Below are positions 7,717-17,917 of a stretch of DNA of 64,000 bases, one piece after another. Each line of letters opens with the position of its first letter. The first letter of the stretch is position 1. The DNA comes from Bifidobacterium asteroides. Lineage in GTDB: Bacteria > Actinomycetota > Actinomycetes > Actinomycetales > Bifidobacteriaceae. The notes under the pieces are model-generated. The model was not told the DNA's origin, did not search any database, and saw nothing but the letters and a program-made list of their open reading frames with translations. The stretch lies in assembly GCF_003202695.1 (NCBI RefSeq), contig NZ_QGLL01000009.1, forward strand, positions 248,001 through 312,000. The letters run 5' to 3'. A program made the translations under genes and the position numbers.

Positions 7717-9963
7717 ATGGTTCAGAAATTTGACGCACCCTCCAAGGCCTTGCTACGTAGCCAGATCGCGGAGCATATTGCTGAGACCGACGGCAAGGCA
7801 CGGCATGTATCCAGGCACTCGGATCATCCGGTCCCGCCCTTGCCTGAGGATCGCTATTTCGACCGGGAGCTAAGCTGGCTCAAGTTCAACAAACGCGTGC
7901 TTGAGCTGGCAGAAGACGAGAGCGTGCCCCTGCTGGAGCGCGCCAACTTCGCCGCCATATTCGCCAGCAACCTTGATGAGTTCTTCATGGTCCGCGTGGC
8001 TGGTCTGAAGCGTCGCGTGGACACCGGCATTGCTGTGACTGCCGCCAGCGGAATGAGCCCCCGTCAGCAGCTGAGGGCCATCTCCGAGCAGGCGCACAAG
8101 CTTCAGAACGAGCACGCCCACTATGTCATCGACCACATCCTGCCGGATTTGGCCGCCGAAAGCATCATCCTGCTGAGCTGGACGCAACTGAGCAGCCAGG
8201 AGCAGGAACGGCTCACCAACTTCTTCCGCAACCAGGTCTTCCCAGTCCTGACCCCACTGGCCGTCGACCCTGCCCACCCCTTCCCCTACATCTCAGGAAA
8301 CTCCCTGAACCTAGCGGTCCTAGTGGAGAACCCAAGCTCAGGCAAGACCCACTTCGCTCGCGTCAAGATTCCCGACAACCTCTCCCGCCTGGTTCCTGTG
8401 GACGATCTGACCGACGAGGAGGGCCGGGAGGAACGCTATGGGTTCATCACCATGGAGAACCTGATCATCGCCCACTTGGAATACCTTTTCCCGGGCATGA
8501 TCATCAAAGAGGCCCGTTCCTTCCGCGTCACTCGCAATGAAGACATTGACGTAGAAGAGGATGACGCAGAGAACCTGCTCAACGCCATGGAGAAGGAGCT
8601 GATGCAGCGGCGGTTCGGACCGCCCATCCGCCTGGAGATCTCCGACTCCGCTTCTCCCTTCCTCTCGCAGCTGTTGGCCAGCAAGCTGCGAGTCAACCAG
8701 GAGGAGGTCTATCGACTGCCCGCTCCCTTGGACTGCACGGTCCTGTTCGAGCTGCAGTCCATCGATCGGGCCGACCTCAAGTTCCGGCCCTTCATCCCCA
8801 CCACCAACCGGCAGATCGCCGAGGTGGAATCCAGTCAAGCCCAGGACATCTTCGCCGCCATCCGCGAGCATGACATCCTCCTTCACCACCCCTATGACTC
8901 CTTCTCCACCTCGGTTCAGGCCTTTCTGGAGCAGGCAGCGGCTGATCCGCGAGTGTTGGCCATCAAGCAGACTCTCTACCGGACTTCGGGCAACTCGCCC
9001 ATCATCAACGCCCTGGTGGATGCCGCGCACGCCGGCAAGCAGGTACTGGCTCTAGTCGAGATCAAGGCCCGGTTTGACGAGGAGGCCAACATCGCCTGGG
9101 CTCGTCAGCTGGAACGGGCGGGCGTCCATGTGGTCTACGGAATCGTGGGACTAAAGACCCACTGCAAACTTTCCCTGGTGGTCCGTCAGGAGCAGGACGG
9201 CCTGCGTCGTTACTGCCATGTAGGCACCGGCAACTACAACCCCAAGACCGCCCGCCAGTACACCGACCTGGGCCTGCTCACCTGCGACCCGGTGGTGGGA
9301 CAGGACCTGACCCGGCTCTTCAATCAGCTGTCAGGCTATGCACCCAAATCCTCCTTCCACCGCCTGCTGGTAGCCCCACGCACAGTTCGTTCCGGGCTGC
9401 TGCAGCGGATCGCCCGCGAAGAGGAGACCGCCCTCAACGGCAAGCCTGCCTGGATACGAATCAAGGTCAATTCCCTAGTGGATGAAAAGATCATCGACGC
9501 CCTTTACCGGGCCAGCCAGGCCGGGGTTCGCATCGACATCGTGGAACGCGGCATCTGCTCCCTGAAGCCGGGAGTGCCTGGACTGAGCGAGAATATCCGC
9601 GTCCATTCCATCCTGGGACGGTTCCTGGAGCATAGCCGCATCTTCGCCTTCGCCAACTCACAGGGCCCCCAGATCGGTGAGGGCCCCTTGGCTGGGCCGG
9701 AGGTCTGGATAGGTTCTGCCGACCTGATGCACCGCAACCTGGACCGCCGCGTGGAGGCGCTGGTCCGCATCACCGCGCCTGAGCAGGTGCAGGGGCTGAT
9801 CGACTATGTGGATCTGCAGATGGCCGATACCACCAGTTCCTGGCACATGCGGCCCGACGGCACCTACGAGCGCCACAGCAGGGACGATCAGGGCCGGCCT
9901 CTGGTCGACTCGCAGGAGTATCTGATCGACCGTCACACCCGAACCCCTAGGGCCAGGCGATAA
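7717..9963 (+). CDS. ppk: Polyphosphate kinase
   Basis: PPK1 reversibly polymerises the gamma-phosphate of ATP into inorganic polyphosphate. The start is ATG 7717 (MVQKFDAP), giving 748 residues, a normal PPK1 length; the frame runs further upstream but into the leader. The core begins at [21 protein letters not shown], followed by [15 protein letters not shown]. The catalytic half has [14 protein letters not shown] and the first active-site His region [10 protein letters not shown], then [15 protein letters not shown]. The second PLD-like part contains [18 protein letters not shown] and [17 protein letters not shown]. All family motifs are intact. mutT1 follows after 61 nt, a common actinobacterial arrangement. 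Confidence 0.96.
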   Translation: MVQKFDAPSKALLRSQIAEHIAETDGKARHVSRHSDHPVPPLPEDRYFDRELSWLKFNKRVLELAEDESVPLLERANFAAIFASNLDEFFMVRVAGLKRRVDTGIAVTAASGMSPRQQLRAISEQAHKLQNEHAHYVIDHILPDLAAESIILLSWTQLSSQEQERLTNFFRNQVFPVLTPLAVDPAHPFPYISGNSLNLAVLVENPSSGKTHFARVKIPDNLSRLVPVDDLTDEEGREERYGFITMENLIIAHLEYLFPGMIIKEARSFRVTRNEDIDVEEDDAENLLNAMEKELMQRRFGPPIRLEISDSASPFLSQLLASKLRVNQEEVYRLPAPLDCTVLFELQSIDRADLKFRPFIPTTNRQIAEVESSQAQDIFAAIREHDILLHHPYDSFSTSVQAFLEQAAADPRVLAIKQTLYRTSGNSPIINALVDAAHAGKQVLALVEIKARFDEEANIAWARQLERAGVHVVYGIVGLKTHCKLSLVVRQEQDGLRRYCHVGTGNYNPKTARQYTDLGLLTCDPVVGQDLTRLFNQLSGYAPKSSFHRLLVAPRTVRSGLLQRIAREEETALNGKPAWIRIKVNSLVDEKIIDALYRASQAGVRIDIVERGICSLKPGVPGLSENIRVHSILGRFLEHSRIFAFANSQGPQIGEGPLAGPEVWIGSADLMHRNLDRRVEALVRITAPEQVQGLIDYVDLQMADTTSSWHMRPDGTYERHSRDDQGRPLVDSQEYLIDRHTRTPRARR

Positions 9964-10024
9964 TGATGCGCCTTCAAGCCGACGGGCTCGCCGCCGAGAC
10001 GTATGATCAGGATGGCATTCGGCC

Positions 10025-11104
10025 ATGAGCAGGACAGTCGAGGCAGCCGGAGCCATTCTCTACCGGTGGCGCACAAACTTCCAAGGATGGATGAAATTCA
10101 GTGACGACGGCCGAGCGGCCCCAGGAGCCAGCCCCCGATCCGATCTCGATGAGCTGGAGCTCTGTCTGGTTCATCGTCCTAAGTACGGCGACTGGAGCTG
10201 GCCAAAGGGCAAGCTGGAGAATCGCGAAACCCCCATACGGACGGCCGTGCGAGAGGTCGGCGAAGAGACGGGCTGTCTTGTCCGTCTAGGGCCATACTTG
10301 GGGGATGCCGAATACCCGCTGAACAACGAGGGTCGGAGCCGGGGCAGCAAAGGCGGCCGACTCAAGCATATTCGCTACTGGATGGCCACACCGACCGACG
10401 CGAAACACGCCGCCGGTCAGAGCGCACTGTTAGGACCCATCCACCGGCCTGATTCCAGGGAAGTCGACCAGATACGCTGGGTCGGAGCCTATGAAGCCCG
10501 CAGACTGTTGACCCACCCCAGCGACAGAACCATACTGGATGCCTTCGTGGATCGGGTTGAGCAGGGTGGCATCCGAGCTCGTCAGCTGATCATCGTTCGT
10601 CATGGCAAGGCAGTGGCCCGGAAGGAGTGGACGGGCAAGGATGCAAATCGTCCTCTTACCCCCAGGGGCGCCGGAACTTCTTATGCTCTAGCACGTGAGC
10701 TGGCCTGCTTCGCGCCTGACCACCTCCTGTCCTCCCCCTGGATCCGCTGCGTGCAGACATTGCGGCCTTACGCCGATGAGGTCGGTCTGCCAGTGCAGAT
10801 GGCTGCCTGCCTGACGGAATCCTCCTATCACAGCCGTCCCAACCAGGCGCACAGCTGGCTGGACAGGCAGATGGCCGACCTGCTGACGAGCAACAGAACC
10901 ACTATGATCTGCATGCATCGCCCGGTCCTAGGGGGGATCTTCGAGCAGCTGCGCGGGCTGTGCTCCAGCGGATCGCTATCCAAACGCCTGCCCGATGACT
11001 CTCCCTTCATGCCCACCGGCAACGCCGTTGTCCTCAGTTTGACTGGCGACCCCAATCATCCGACCATCATCGACATACAGAAGGTGACTCCCCTTGTCTA
11101 TTGA
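10025..11104 (+). CDS. Nudix hydrolase fused to histidine phosphatase (MutT1 type)
   Basis: Two-domain nucleotide-sanitising enzyme of the actinobacterial MutT1 type: the Nudix half hydrolyses oxidised dNTPs or dinucleoside polyphosphates and the phosphatase half removes further phosphate. The N-terminal Nudix domain (residues 1-170) has a full Nudix box, GKLENRE...REVGEETG, preceded by WSWPKGK. The C-terminal domain starts at LIIVRHGKAVARKEW, the RHG motif of the SixA/phosphoglycerate-mutase family, with LSSPWIRCVQTLRPY and a later MICMHRPVLGG. It has 359 residues. The start is ATG 10025, with no strong SD. The downstream gene begins inside its last codons, so the two are coupled. Confidence 0.88.
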   Translation: MSRTVEAAGAILYRWRTNFQGWMKFSDDGRAAPGASPRSDLDELELCLVHRPKYGDWSWPKGKLENRETPIRTAVREVGEETGCLVRLGPYLGDAEYPLNNEGRSRGSKGGRLKHIRYWMATPTDAKHAAGQSALLGPIHRPDSREVDQIRWVGAYEARRLLTHPSDRTILDAFVDRVEQGGIRARQLIIVRHGKAVARKEWTGKDANRPLTPRGAGTSYALARELACFAPDHLLSSPWIRCVQTLRPYADEVGLPVQMAACLTESSYHSRPNQAHSWLDRQMADLLTSNRTTMICMHRPVLGGIFEQLRGLCSSGSLSKRLPDDSPFMPTGNAVVLSLTGDPNHPTIIDIQKVTPLVY

Positions 11105-11813
11105 CAGCAATTCCAGAATTGGCTCATCCTCGATCCGCTCTTCCCGCACGGGATTCGTAGCTTCCGGCACTGGAACAACCCGACCCTCACGCCCGGGCCA
11201 GCTGGATCCAGCCATCGCCGACCAGCTTTCCGGAGGCATGGATCCACAGCAGATCAGCGAGATGAGCCATGTTTCGGCAGCTTCCCTGTTGGATCGGGTC
11301 CACCACAGCGCCGACCCCGCCATCGTAAAACGGGTTCTGACCCTGGTAGACCGCGAAGGCGTGGATGTAGTGGCCGAGCTCTGGAGCGACAGCGATCCTG
11401 ACTCCCTGCCGGGCATCCTTTGGCGGCTCTACATGCTCCGCAGCTGGATGCGTAGGGACGCTGATGGAATCAGTCGTCTGTGGCGGCTGGGCGAGCCCAC
11501 CGACACCGCTGCATCAGCCATCGCGGGCGTTGACCAGGCTCCGGAGGCCGACGACATCATCCGAACCGCTGACTCCATCCTCTCCGGAGCCTTCACCGGC
11601 GACTTCGCCATAGCCCTGGAACGGGCCGGAGCATTCTGCGACGTGATCGCCCGCGGCATCAGGACCACCATCCGGGATGCCCAGAGCAGACAGCTGGACC
11701 ATCAGGAGGCCAAGGAGGTCGACGCAGCGCAGCGCACCGTCAACTCCCTCAACCAGACAGCCCGTGACTTCATGCGTGGCGCCTCACTCTGGCGGCGAGG
11801 ACGGCTGGAGTAG
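11094..11813 (+). CDS. Conserved actinobacterial protein of unknown function
   Basis: I do not recognise a named family. The start is a TTG at 11094 with AAGGTGA 7 nt upstream, overlapping the end of the Nudix gene by 11 nt, so expression is coupled. The 239-residue product has no signal peptide or membrane segment. A disordered Ser/Gly/Pro-rich N-terminus (1-40) is followed by a helical domain. Notable stretches are AELWSDSDPDSLPGILWRLY (residues about 99-118) and a C-terminal helix-rich part ending ARDFMRGASLWRRGRLE. The charged helical composition would suit a small adaptor or regulatory protein, but nothing in the sequence shows a function. Confidence 0.65.
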   Translation: MSIDSNSRIGSSSIRSSRTGFVASGTGTTRPSRPGQLDPAIADQLSGGMDPQQISEMSHVSAASLLDRVHHSADPAIVKRVLTLVDREGVDVVAELWSDSDPDSLPGILWRLYMLRSWMRRDADGISRLWRLGEPTDTAASAIAGVDQAPEADDIIRTADSILSGAFTGDFAIALERAGAFCDVIARGIRTTIRDAQSRQLDHQEAKEVDAAQRTVNSLNQTARDFMRGASLWRRGRLE

Positions 11814-12060
11814 AATTCGTCACCTTTCAAGCCGGAAGCGTAAGCACGTCGTGAGCCCGGATCAGACTCAGGCATGCCCTACAATGGGGACTGCGCCGGA
11901 CCATGGTTAAGCCCCGGGCTCCGTTTGTTGCCGCTTCGAGCGGCGTTTGCGCCGACAGGCGCTTGCATGGTTCGGCGTTTTCATTTCCATTCCCAAATCG
12001 AAGACAGCATGGCTTGCCGATCGCTACCAGAAGCCGACCCGCTGAGCTACGCTGAGAGGT

Positions 12061-12699
12061 ATGGAACTTCACGTACTGGAACACCCGCTGATCGAGCATA
12101 AGCTGACCGTACTGCGGGACAAGAACACTCCTTCCAACACCTTCCGCGAACTGATCAGCGAACTGGTCATGCTGGAGGCCTACGAGGCCACCCGCAATCT
12201 GGACATCGAAGACCACCCCATCGAAACCCCGGTCGCTCCCATGGTGGGCAAGAAGCTCTGCTCTCCACGACCCATGGTGGTTCCCATTCTGCGCGCAGGA
12301 CTGGGCATGCTGGACGGCATGACCCGGCTGTTGCCCACGGCCGAGGTCGGATTCCTGGGGCTCAAGCGCGACGAAAACACCTTAGACATCATCACCTACG
12401 CCAACCGTCTGCCAGAGGACCTTTCCGGCCGTCAGTGCTTCCTGCTGGATCCCATGCTGGCCACCGGCGGCACCCTGATCGCCGCCACCAAATACCTGGC
12501 TGAGCGTGGAGCCAAGGACGTAACTTCCATCAACATTCTTGCCGCTCCTGAGGGCCTGAATCGCCTCAAGGAGGAGATGGATTCCTCCATCAACCTCAAG
12601 GTGGTGGTCTGCGCAGTCGATCAGAAACTGAACGAGCACGCCTACATCGTGCCCGGCCTGGGCGACGCCGGCGACCGCCTTTACGGCGTCATCGACTGA
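12061..12699 (+). CDS. upp: Uracil phosphoribosyltransferase
   Basis: Pyrimidine salvage: converts uracil and PRPP to UMP in the cytoplasm. It has 212 residues, the usual length. The opening [20 protein letters not shown] and the segment [13 protein letters not shown] are characteristic. The PRPP loop reads [15 protein letters not shown] and the uracil-binding C-terminus [13 protein letters not shown]. The start is ATG 12061 with GAGAGG close upstream. It is a single-gene unit closed by a strong terminator. The 247-nt upstream stretch holds a GC-rich hairpin (around 11931-11945), which might be a terminator of the previous unit or an attenuator. Confidence 0.96.
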   Translation: MELHVLEHPLIEHKLTVLRDKNTPSNTFRELISELVMLEAYEATRNLDIEDHPIETPVAPMVGKKLCSPRPMVVPILRAGLGMLDGMTRLLPTAEVGFLGLKRDENTLDIITYANRLPEDLSGRQCFLLDPMLATGGTLIAATKYLAERGAKDVTSINILAAPEGLNRLKEEMDSSINLKVVVCAVDQKLNEHAYIVPGLGDAGDRLYGVID

Positions 12700-12738
12700 C
12701 CCAGCAACCTGACGGGGCATGCGCCCCATCTCTGCCGA

Positions 12739-12771
12739 GGATCCGAATCATCCGCGATTCGGGTCCTTTTT
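12739..12771 (+). terminator. Rho-independent terminator of upp
   Basis: An 11-bp stem (12739-12749 with 12756-12766, one G-U pair) with a 6-nt loop, followed by TTTTT, 40 nt after the upp stop codon. Confidence 0.88.
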
Positions 12772-13300
12772 CAATGGCCGTTATACACGTCCCACGGGTG
12801 CTGCGTGAGCACGACCATAGCCAAATTCAATAAGGCCCCTCTAGGCTGATTATCTATGCAGACCAATAATCAAGCGGGCCAGTCATCCAGAGACAGGGCA
12901 ACCGCGCCATGGGCCCTGTACTAGCTCGTAATGTGATTGCCCTGTCTGCGCGCAAAGGTTCGCTGGCAAAACGTGGTCGCCGTCAGGAACGCTAGACTTT
13001 CCTCCCCCCCGTCAGCGGGAATAGGTTCGCTATGGAACCATCTCTACGCAAACTGTTGGCTCTGCGACGCCATAGAGCTTGGCGACCGATCATCATGCCT
13101 ACGATCCTCCCGACCTCCATCCTCTCGATCCCCATCCTCTCGATCCCCATCCTCTTGCAGCCACCTCTCGCACAGGAGTGTCTAATCGCTCCTCGTCACC
13201 CTGGTTCTTCCCTGGTCTGACCCTGAAAACACCCTGAGTGGGCCTTCGCCTGGTGTTGCAATAAGAACAGCAGCATTCAAGGGTGAGAAAGGAGCGCACC
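12772..13300. other. Long intergenic region before orphan permease
   Basis: No secure gene in about 530 bases. A 62-codon frame at 13032-13220 (+) would encode a basic N-terminus followed by a hydrophobic Ile/Pro/Leu run; it contains the tandem repeat listed separately and may be a leader peptide or chance. The region should also carry the promoter for the permease gene. Confidence 0.4.
13121..13155. repeat. 15-bp tandem repeat, two copies plus part
   Basis: The unit CCTCTCGATCCCCAT occurs at 13121-13135 and 13136-13150, and a third copy begins at 13151. The unit length is a multiple of three, so copy-number change would preserve any reading frame. Confidence 0.85.
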
Positions 13301-15376
13301 ATGGAGGGCAAGACCCTTTCCCTAGGTGGATCAATCACAGGAACCGGAGCCTCAGGACCGATGGGCGGGGGCGGCTCGCAAACCGCAGATCGAACCAAGA
13401 CGCGCACTCCTGGCCTGGCCTCCCTGGTGCGATCCTTTCTGCATGAGCATCGGTCCTCCTACACGGTCATGGTCCTGGCGGTCATGGCCGCTTCGGCCCT
13501 TACCAGCGCCTGGATCCAGGTAGCCATTGCCGCTCGGAAGGGCGACGGGATGCCAGATACGCACGCAATGAATTCCTACGACCGCGCTATGACCCTGTCC
13601 TTACAAGACGGCGCTTCACAGATATCCATAACCTACGCCTGCATATGCGGGTTCGTTTCCATCTTCCTGGTCATCACTTCCGTGGGGTTCCTGATCGAGC
13701 GCCGCCGTCGCGAGTACGCCATGATGCGGCTTTCCGGCGCCTCTCCCAGGACGGTAAGATTCATCTCCCTGCTGGAATTCATGATTCCGGTAGGCTTGGC
13801 CGCCCTCCTGGGCAGTTCGGCGGGATGCCTGCTGGTGCCGGCATTCGCCAAGTCTCTGATCAACTCAGGCCTTGAAGCGCTGGAAATGACCGCGCATCCC
13901 CACCCCATGGGAATTATCTTCGCTTTCGTGGGGATACTCCTGGCAGGCCTCTTAGGAACCTGGTTCGCTGCCAGGAGAATTACCGCGATCTCTCCCATCG
14001 AGGCTTTGCAGGACTCGGAGAATCGAGCTGGAACCAAGTCAATCGGCCCTCTTCGCCTGATAATCGCCCTGGCTGCCCTGGCTGGAGGACTGGCCATGGT
14101 CTATCACCGCTTCAAGGGCATGGACATTGAAATCCAGATCCTGGCCTCAACCGGCTGTCTGCTCGTCATCATCGGCGCCCTGGCCCCAGTCCTGGTTCCG
14201 GCCTGCGCCAACCTGATCGGCATCCCCTTCCAATTGGCCTTCCGAGGTGCAGGTCTCCTGGCGCGGCAAAGGGCGCGGAAGGAAAACCGGAGCTCCACCG
14301 CCGTCGCGGTGCCGATCATACTGATGCTGGTCATCGTGACCGGAGTTGTAGCCCTGGGACGGTCCAGCTGGGCACAAGAAGCCATAAGCCGGTATAAGCC
14401 GGTCACTGCCGAAATCATGATCAATGCAAAGAGCAATGATCCAAGAGACCTGGAGCGCCAGCTTCGAGCCACTGCAGACATCGAATCCGCCGTCACCTAT
14501 AGCGAGGGATCCTGGAAAACTGCAGACAAGGAAGATGCCGGCAGCAATGACGAACCTTCCGTCATGGCTATGCACGTCAACAAAGCAGGCAAGGACGTCA
14601 ATACCATTAGTCCGATCTTCATCGAGGGCTCAGCTGCGGACCTGGGGTCGGGCAAGATCGCCGTCATAGCAAATGGCCGCACTCAGGAGAAAGACCCCAT
14701 TGGCCGCAAGCTGACCCTGATCGACAGGTACGACAAAAGCCATACGCTGACCATCACCGCCGTAGTCGATATGACCCCGACAGGACAGATGGGCGAATAC
14801 CTGATGACGGATGCCGACCTGTCGCAACTGGCGCCCGACAACAGTGGATCGACCACCCTAGCCAGGACCGCTCCAGGTGTTCGGACAGGCGATCTGATCA
14901 GTCAGCTCAATGCTTCATGGGATAAAAAGGGCATCAAGGCCTGCACCAAGAAGGAGTACATTCGTTCCGACATCCAAAGGTCAAAGGAGGTGCAGCGGGC
15001 CATGCCCCAGATGGTGAACGGGGCCATCGTCCTGACGGCCATATTTCTGATCCAGGCATGCGCCATCGCAGTCAATGAGCGCCGCCAGGAGAACCGAAGG
15101 ATGCAGGCCGCCGGTGTTTCACGTGGAACATTGGTCTGCTCTTCGATTTGGGAGTCAGTGATCGATGCTCTTTCGGCCATCCTTCTTTCAGCCCTGGCCA
15201 TGGCGGGAGTGCTGGCCGTCATATTCCATCAGCTGTCCGGCCAGATAGACATGAGCGTCGTGCCTCTCCCCTACGGCTACTTCCTGATCATGGCACTCTG
15301 GGCGATAGGCCTGGCCGCTGCGGCCTCAGGCCTGTATAGCTGGTTCAGCTCCCGGGCAGATACGACTCGAAGATGA
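13301..15376 (+). CDS. FtsX-type ABC transporter permease (large, two-domain)
   Basis: Membrane permease of the MacB/FtsX superfamily, 691 residues. The start is ATG 13301 (MEGKTLSLGG) with AAAGGAG 6 nt upstream. After a 50-residue cytoplasmic tail come one membrane helix (TVMVLAVMAASALTSAWI), an outer segment, then three helices around residues 105-240 containing the FtsX domain with ERRRREYAMMRLSGASPRTV. Further helices follow near 255-310 and 345-365, then an extracytoplasmic domain. A second FtsX-like set at the C-terminus contains NERRQENRRMQAAGVSRGTL. This layout is that of actinobacterial export permeases. No ATPase gene is adjacent, which is unusual. The end overlaps the convergent glycerophosphodiesterase gene by 32 nt. 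Substrate unknown. Confidence 0.85.
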   Translation: MEGKTLSLGGSITGTGASGPMGGGGSQTADRTKTRTPGLASLVRSFLHEHRSSYTVMVLAVMAASALTSAWIQVAIAARKGDGMPDTHAMNSYDRAMTLSLQDGASQISITYACICGFVSIFLVITSVGFLIERRRREYAMMRLSGASPRTVRFISLLEFMIPVGLAALLGSSAGCLLVPAFAKSLINSGLEALEMTAHPHPMGIIFAFVGILLAGLLGTWFAARRITAISPIEALQDSENRAGTKSIGPLRLIIALAALAGGLAMVYHRFKGMDIEIQILASTGCLLVIIGALAPVLVPACANLIGIPFQLAFRGAGLLARQRARKENRSSTAVAVPIILMLVIVTGVVALGRSSWAQEAISRYKPVTAEIMINAKSNDPRDLERQLRATADIESAVTYSEGSWKTADKEDAGSNDEPSVMAMHVNKAGKDVNTISPIFIEGSAADLGSGKIAVIANGRTQEKDPIGRKLTLIDRYDKSHTLTITAVVDMTPTGQMGEYLMTDADLSQLAPDNSGSTTLARTAPGVRTGDLISQLNASWDKKGIKACTKKEYIRSDIQRSKEVQRAMPQMVNGAIVLTAIFLIQACAIAVNERRQENRRMQAAGVSRGTLVCSSIWESVIDALSAILLSALAMAGVLAVIFHQLSGQIDMSVVPLPYGYFLIMALWAIGLAAAASGLYSWFSSRADTTRR

Positions 15377-16430
15377 TCCCATCAAAGTCGGAGCTGGCAG
15401 CCTCTTGTGCGCGCTCGGAGCGGACGGTCCAGGCGATGGGCGTTCCACCCAGGAACCGGTACAGACGCATGGGCAGTGAGTGCCCGCTGTGCCACTCGCA
15501 GGCCACAAAGTCCGGTCGCCCCAGCCAATTGAAGAGAAGGGATCCAGCCATCCAGCGCAGAGCCGAGGAGCAGGTGCCCACCCGGCCGTGGTAGGGGGCG
15601 ACAAGTTGCCCCCTGGTAATGCCGGGATGGTGAACCCGATACCAGACAAGGGCCAGGACGTTGAAGGATTCAATCACATAGGGGCCCTGATACCTGGACA
15701 GGAGAGCATCAGTTCGGCGCATAAGCTCGCCATCCAAGCCTTGGTCCATCTTGATCTCGACGATCAGCGGCACCCGGCCATCCACCAAAGCGAGCACCTC
15801 AGATAGAAGAGGCACATGCTGAATCTCAAGATCGCTGGGGCTTTCGTCCCCTCCTTCTCTTTCGGGACCACCGTCGTGGTCGGCAGAGCCCGAAATCTCT
15901 TCTCCGGGCTCAAGAGCCTGGGCTGGGCTTGGGCACAGAGGCACCCTCCGCAGCTGATCGTAAGTCAGATCAGCCACTGCTCGATTGACGCCAGCAACCC
16001 GCTGCAGGTCTCCATCGTGGATGACCACCACCTGGCCGTCCCGGCTGAGATGGACATCCAGCTCGATCCCGTAACCGGCCCTGCAGGCCGCCTCGAAAGC
16101 AGCCAGCGAATTCTCTGGCGCCACCACCCGATAAGGGTTGTCCGGAGCGGAGGCATGCCTGCCCAAGGGCCTTTCGGACGCAATCTTCAGACAGTCATGG
16201 ATACGGTGCAGGTAGGCAGTCTGACCAGGGTTGGGATTGGTCGTCTCCATACCCGAGCCGGCATCGTGCAGACCCCTGTGGGCATAGGGGTGCGAGGACA
16301 GGCCGAGAGGCTTTCTTCGTCCCGCAACCGATGAAAGGCCAGGGGCCAGAGCCCAGCACCAGGCTCCCAAAACTCCGCATCCCAGCCCTAGTGCTACCTT
16401 GCCGGCCAATCGTGCTTTAGACCCCATCAT
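15345..16430 (-). CDS. Glycerophosphodiester phosphodiesterase family protein
   Basis: Hydrolyses glycerophosphodiesters to glycerol-3-phosphate and an alcohol; in Gram-positives such enzymes act on lipid head groups or wall polymers. There are 361 residues. The N-terminus has a hydrophobic segment (VALGLGCGVLGAWCWALAPGL) that may be a membrane anchor. The catalytic GDPD signature begins AHRGLHDAG. It continues with PENSLAAFEAACRAGYGIELDVHLSRDG, whose ELD acids bind the metal, and VVIHDGDLQRVAG, which carries the second His. The later segment VPLIVEIKMDQ holds the third metal-ligand region. About 50 residues separate HRG from PENS, longer than usual. An SD GGAGG precedes two tandem ATGs (16430, 16427). 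Confidence 0.87.
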   Translation of the reverse strand: MMGSKARLAGKVALGLGCGVLGAWCWALAPGLSSVAGRRKPLGLSSHPYAHRGLHDAGSGMETTNPNPGQTAYLHRIHDCLKIASERPLGRHASAPDNPYRVVAPENSLAAFEAACRAGYGIELDVHLSRDGQVVVIHDGDLQRVAGVNRAVADLTYDQLRRVPLCPSPAQALEPGEEISGSADHDGGPEREGGDESPSDLEIQHVPLLSEVLALVDGRVPLIVEIKMDQGLDGELMRRTDALLSRYQGPYVIESFNVLALVWYRVHHPGITRGQLVAPYHGRVGTCSSALRWMAGSLLFNWLGRPDFVACEWHSGHSLPMRLYRFLGGTPIAWTVRSERAQEAASSDFDGIIFESYLPGS

Positions 16431-16611
16431 CGCCTCCAGCCATCAGCTACTTCACTATCCACGCTAGCATCGAAGGAGGGCTGAACGAGCTTTTCTGGCT
16501 TGACTTCAAGCTGCTTCAAGGTCTTATCCTTGAACAAGCAGAACATAGAGGCATACCCTGCCCTGAGCCAGATCCGCCCAAGCAATCCTGCCAAGAAAGA
16601 AGCACAATACC

Positions 16612-17472
16612 ATGCAGAATGATCCATCCACCACCGTCCCGTCCATCAAGCTCAACAACGGCGTGCTCATGCCCATGGAAGGCTTCGGCGTCTACCAGAT
16701 CACCGACCAGGACGAGTGCCGTCGCTCGGTCCTGGATGCGCTTAAAACCGGGTACCGGGCCATCGATACAGCTCAAATCTATGGAAACGAGCAGGCTGTC
16801 GGAGATGCTCTGGCTCAGAGCAGCATCGACCGCGACCGGATCTTTCTGACTACCAAGGTCTGGATCACCAACTACGGATATGACAAGACCAAGGCCTCAA
16901 TAGAGGAATCCATGAAGAAGCTGGGCACTGACCACCTGGACCTGGTCCTCCTCCATCAACCCTTCAATGACTACTACGCAGCCTGGCACGCACTTGAAGA
17001 CCTCTATGAGCAAGGTGTCCTGCGAGCTATCGGCGTCTCGAACTTCTACGCCGACCGGTATGTGGACCTGGTCAAGTTCAACAGAATCGTCCCGGCCGTC
17101 AACCAGCTGGAGACTCACGTCTTCCACCAGCGCCCCCAGGAGCGCGCCTACATGGACAAGTACGGCACCAGGATCGAATCCTGGGGCCCCTTCGCCGAAG
17201 GCCGCCAGGGGATGTTCACCGATCCGACCCTGACCGAGATCGGGCAGGCGCATGGCCGGACTGCGGCCCAGGTGGCTCTGCGATTCCTGGCCCAGGACGG
17301 GGTTATCGTCATCCCCAAGACCACCCACCGAGAGCGCATGCGCGAGAACCTCGATATATGGGACTTCCAGCTCAGCGACCAGGAGATGGACCGTCTGCGG
17401 TCCATGGACACTGGAAAATCAGCCTTCATGAACCATGAGGATCCTGCCGTGGTCGAAGACTTCGCCGATTGA
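16612..17472 (+). CDS. Aldo/keto reductase
   Basis: NAD(P)H-dependent cytosolic reductase of aldehydes and ketones, 286 residues. The AKR tetrad is visible: D52 and Y57 in DTAQIYGNE, K82 in TTKVWITNY and H115 in LLHQPFNDY. It also has GVSNFYADR and the cofactor-binding end VIPKTTHRERMRENLDIWDF. This matches the 2,5-diketo-gluconate-reductase-like branch. The start is ATG 16612, with a weak AAGAAAGAAG upstream. It is divergent from the phosphodiesterase gene and appears monocistronic. The physiological substrate cannot be told from the sequence. Confidence 0.92.
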   Translation: MQNDPSTTVPSIKLNNGVLMPMEGFGVYQITDQDECRRSVLDALKTGYRAIDTAQIYGNEQAVGDALAQSSIDRDRIFLTTKVWITNYGYDKTKASIEESMKKLGTDHLDLVLLHQPFNDYYAAWHALEDLYEQGVLRAIGVSNFYADRYVDLVKFNRIVPAVNQLETHVFHQRPQERAYMDKYGTRIESWGPFAEGRQGMFTDPTLTEIGQAHGRTAAQVALRFLAQDGVIVIPKTTHRERMRENLDIWDFQLSDQEMDRLRSMDTGKSAFMNHEDPAVVEDFAD

Positions 17473-17917
17473 TTTAGCGATTGACGGCCCCTGTGCAGAT
17501 CGGGCTCCCAGCTTAGGCCTCGCCGTTGCGCCGCCGGCGCTTAAGGGCCCGATGCACCTGTGTGTCAAGGAGACTGATCCAAGGGGCACAGAGTCAATCG
17601 CAGAGAAGATCTGGCCGAGCGGACGGTCTTGCCCGGTGGCCAGGGACCAGTCACCATGGCGTAGGGTGCAGAATCCGCGTCGGCACGCAACTCGAAGAAC
17701 TCACAGCAGGAGGCCTCAGGAAGAATCTGCAAGCACAGGGAGAGAATCTGCCCCACCTTAAAAGCGTGGACCCCGGAGCCTCGAACATGCGGCGCATGGC
17801 GACAGGAAACCAGGCCGTGGATGCTGCCGGACAGTTATCGCTTCGGATCATTTTGGCCATATGACGAACCCTGCCACATCAGTGCCGACGACCGGAGCTG
17901 ACGGCTGCTGACCTTGA
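17473..17917. other. Intergenic region without a supported gene
   Basis: About 445 bases between two converging genes. A GC-rich palindrome (GCGCCGCCGGCGC at about 17528-17540) could act as a terminator stem for the reductase gene but has no T-run. Open frames here lack ribosome sites and protein-like composition. Confidence 0.45.

Noticed and set aside
8338-9030. 230-codon leftward frame opposite ppk
   Set aside because: A high-GC shadow frame; its composition follows the opposite strand of conserved ppk motifs.
12880-13020. Stretch before the orphan permease considered as a structured RNA (SRP RNA or tRNA)
   Set aside because: None of the conserved SRP-RNA or tRNA core sequences is present.
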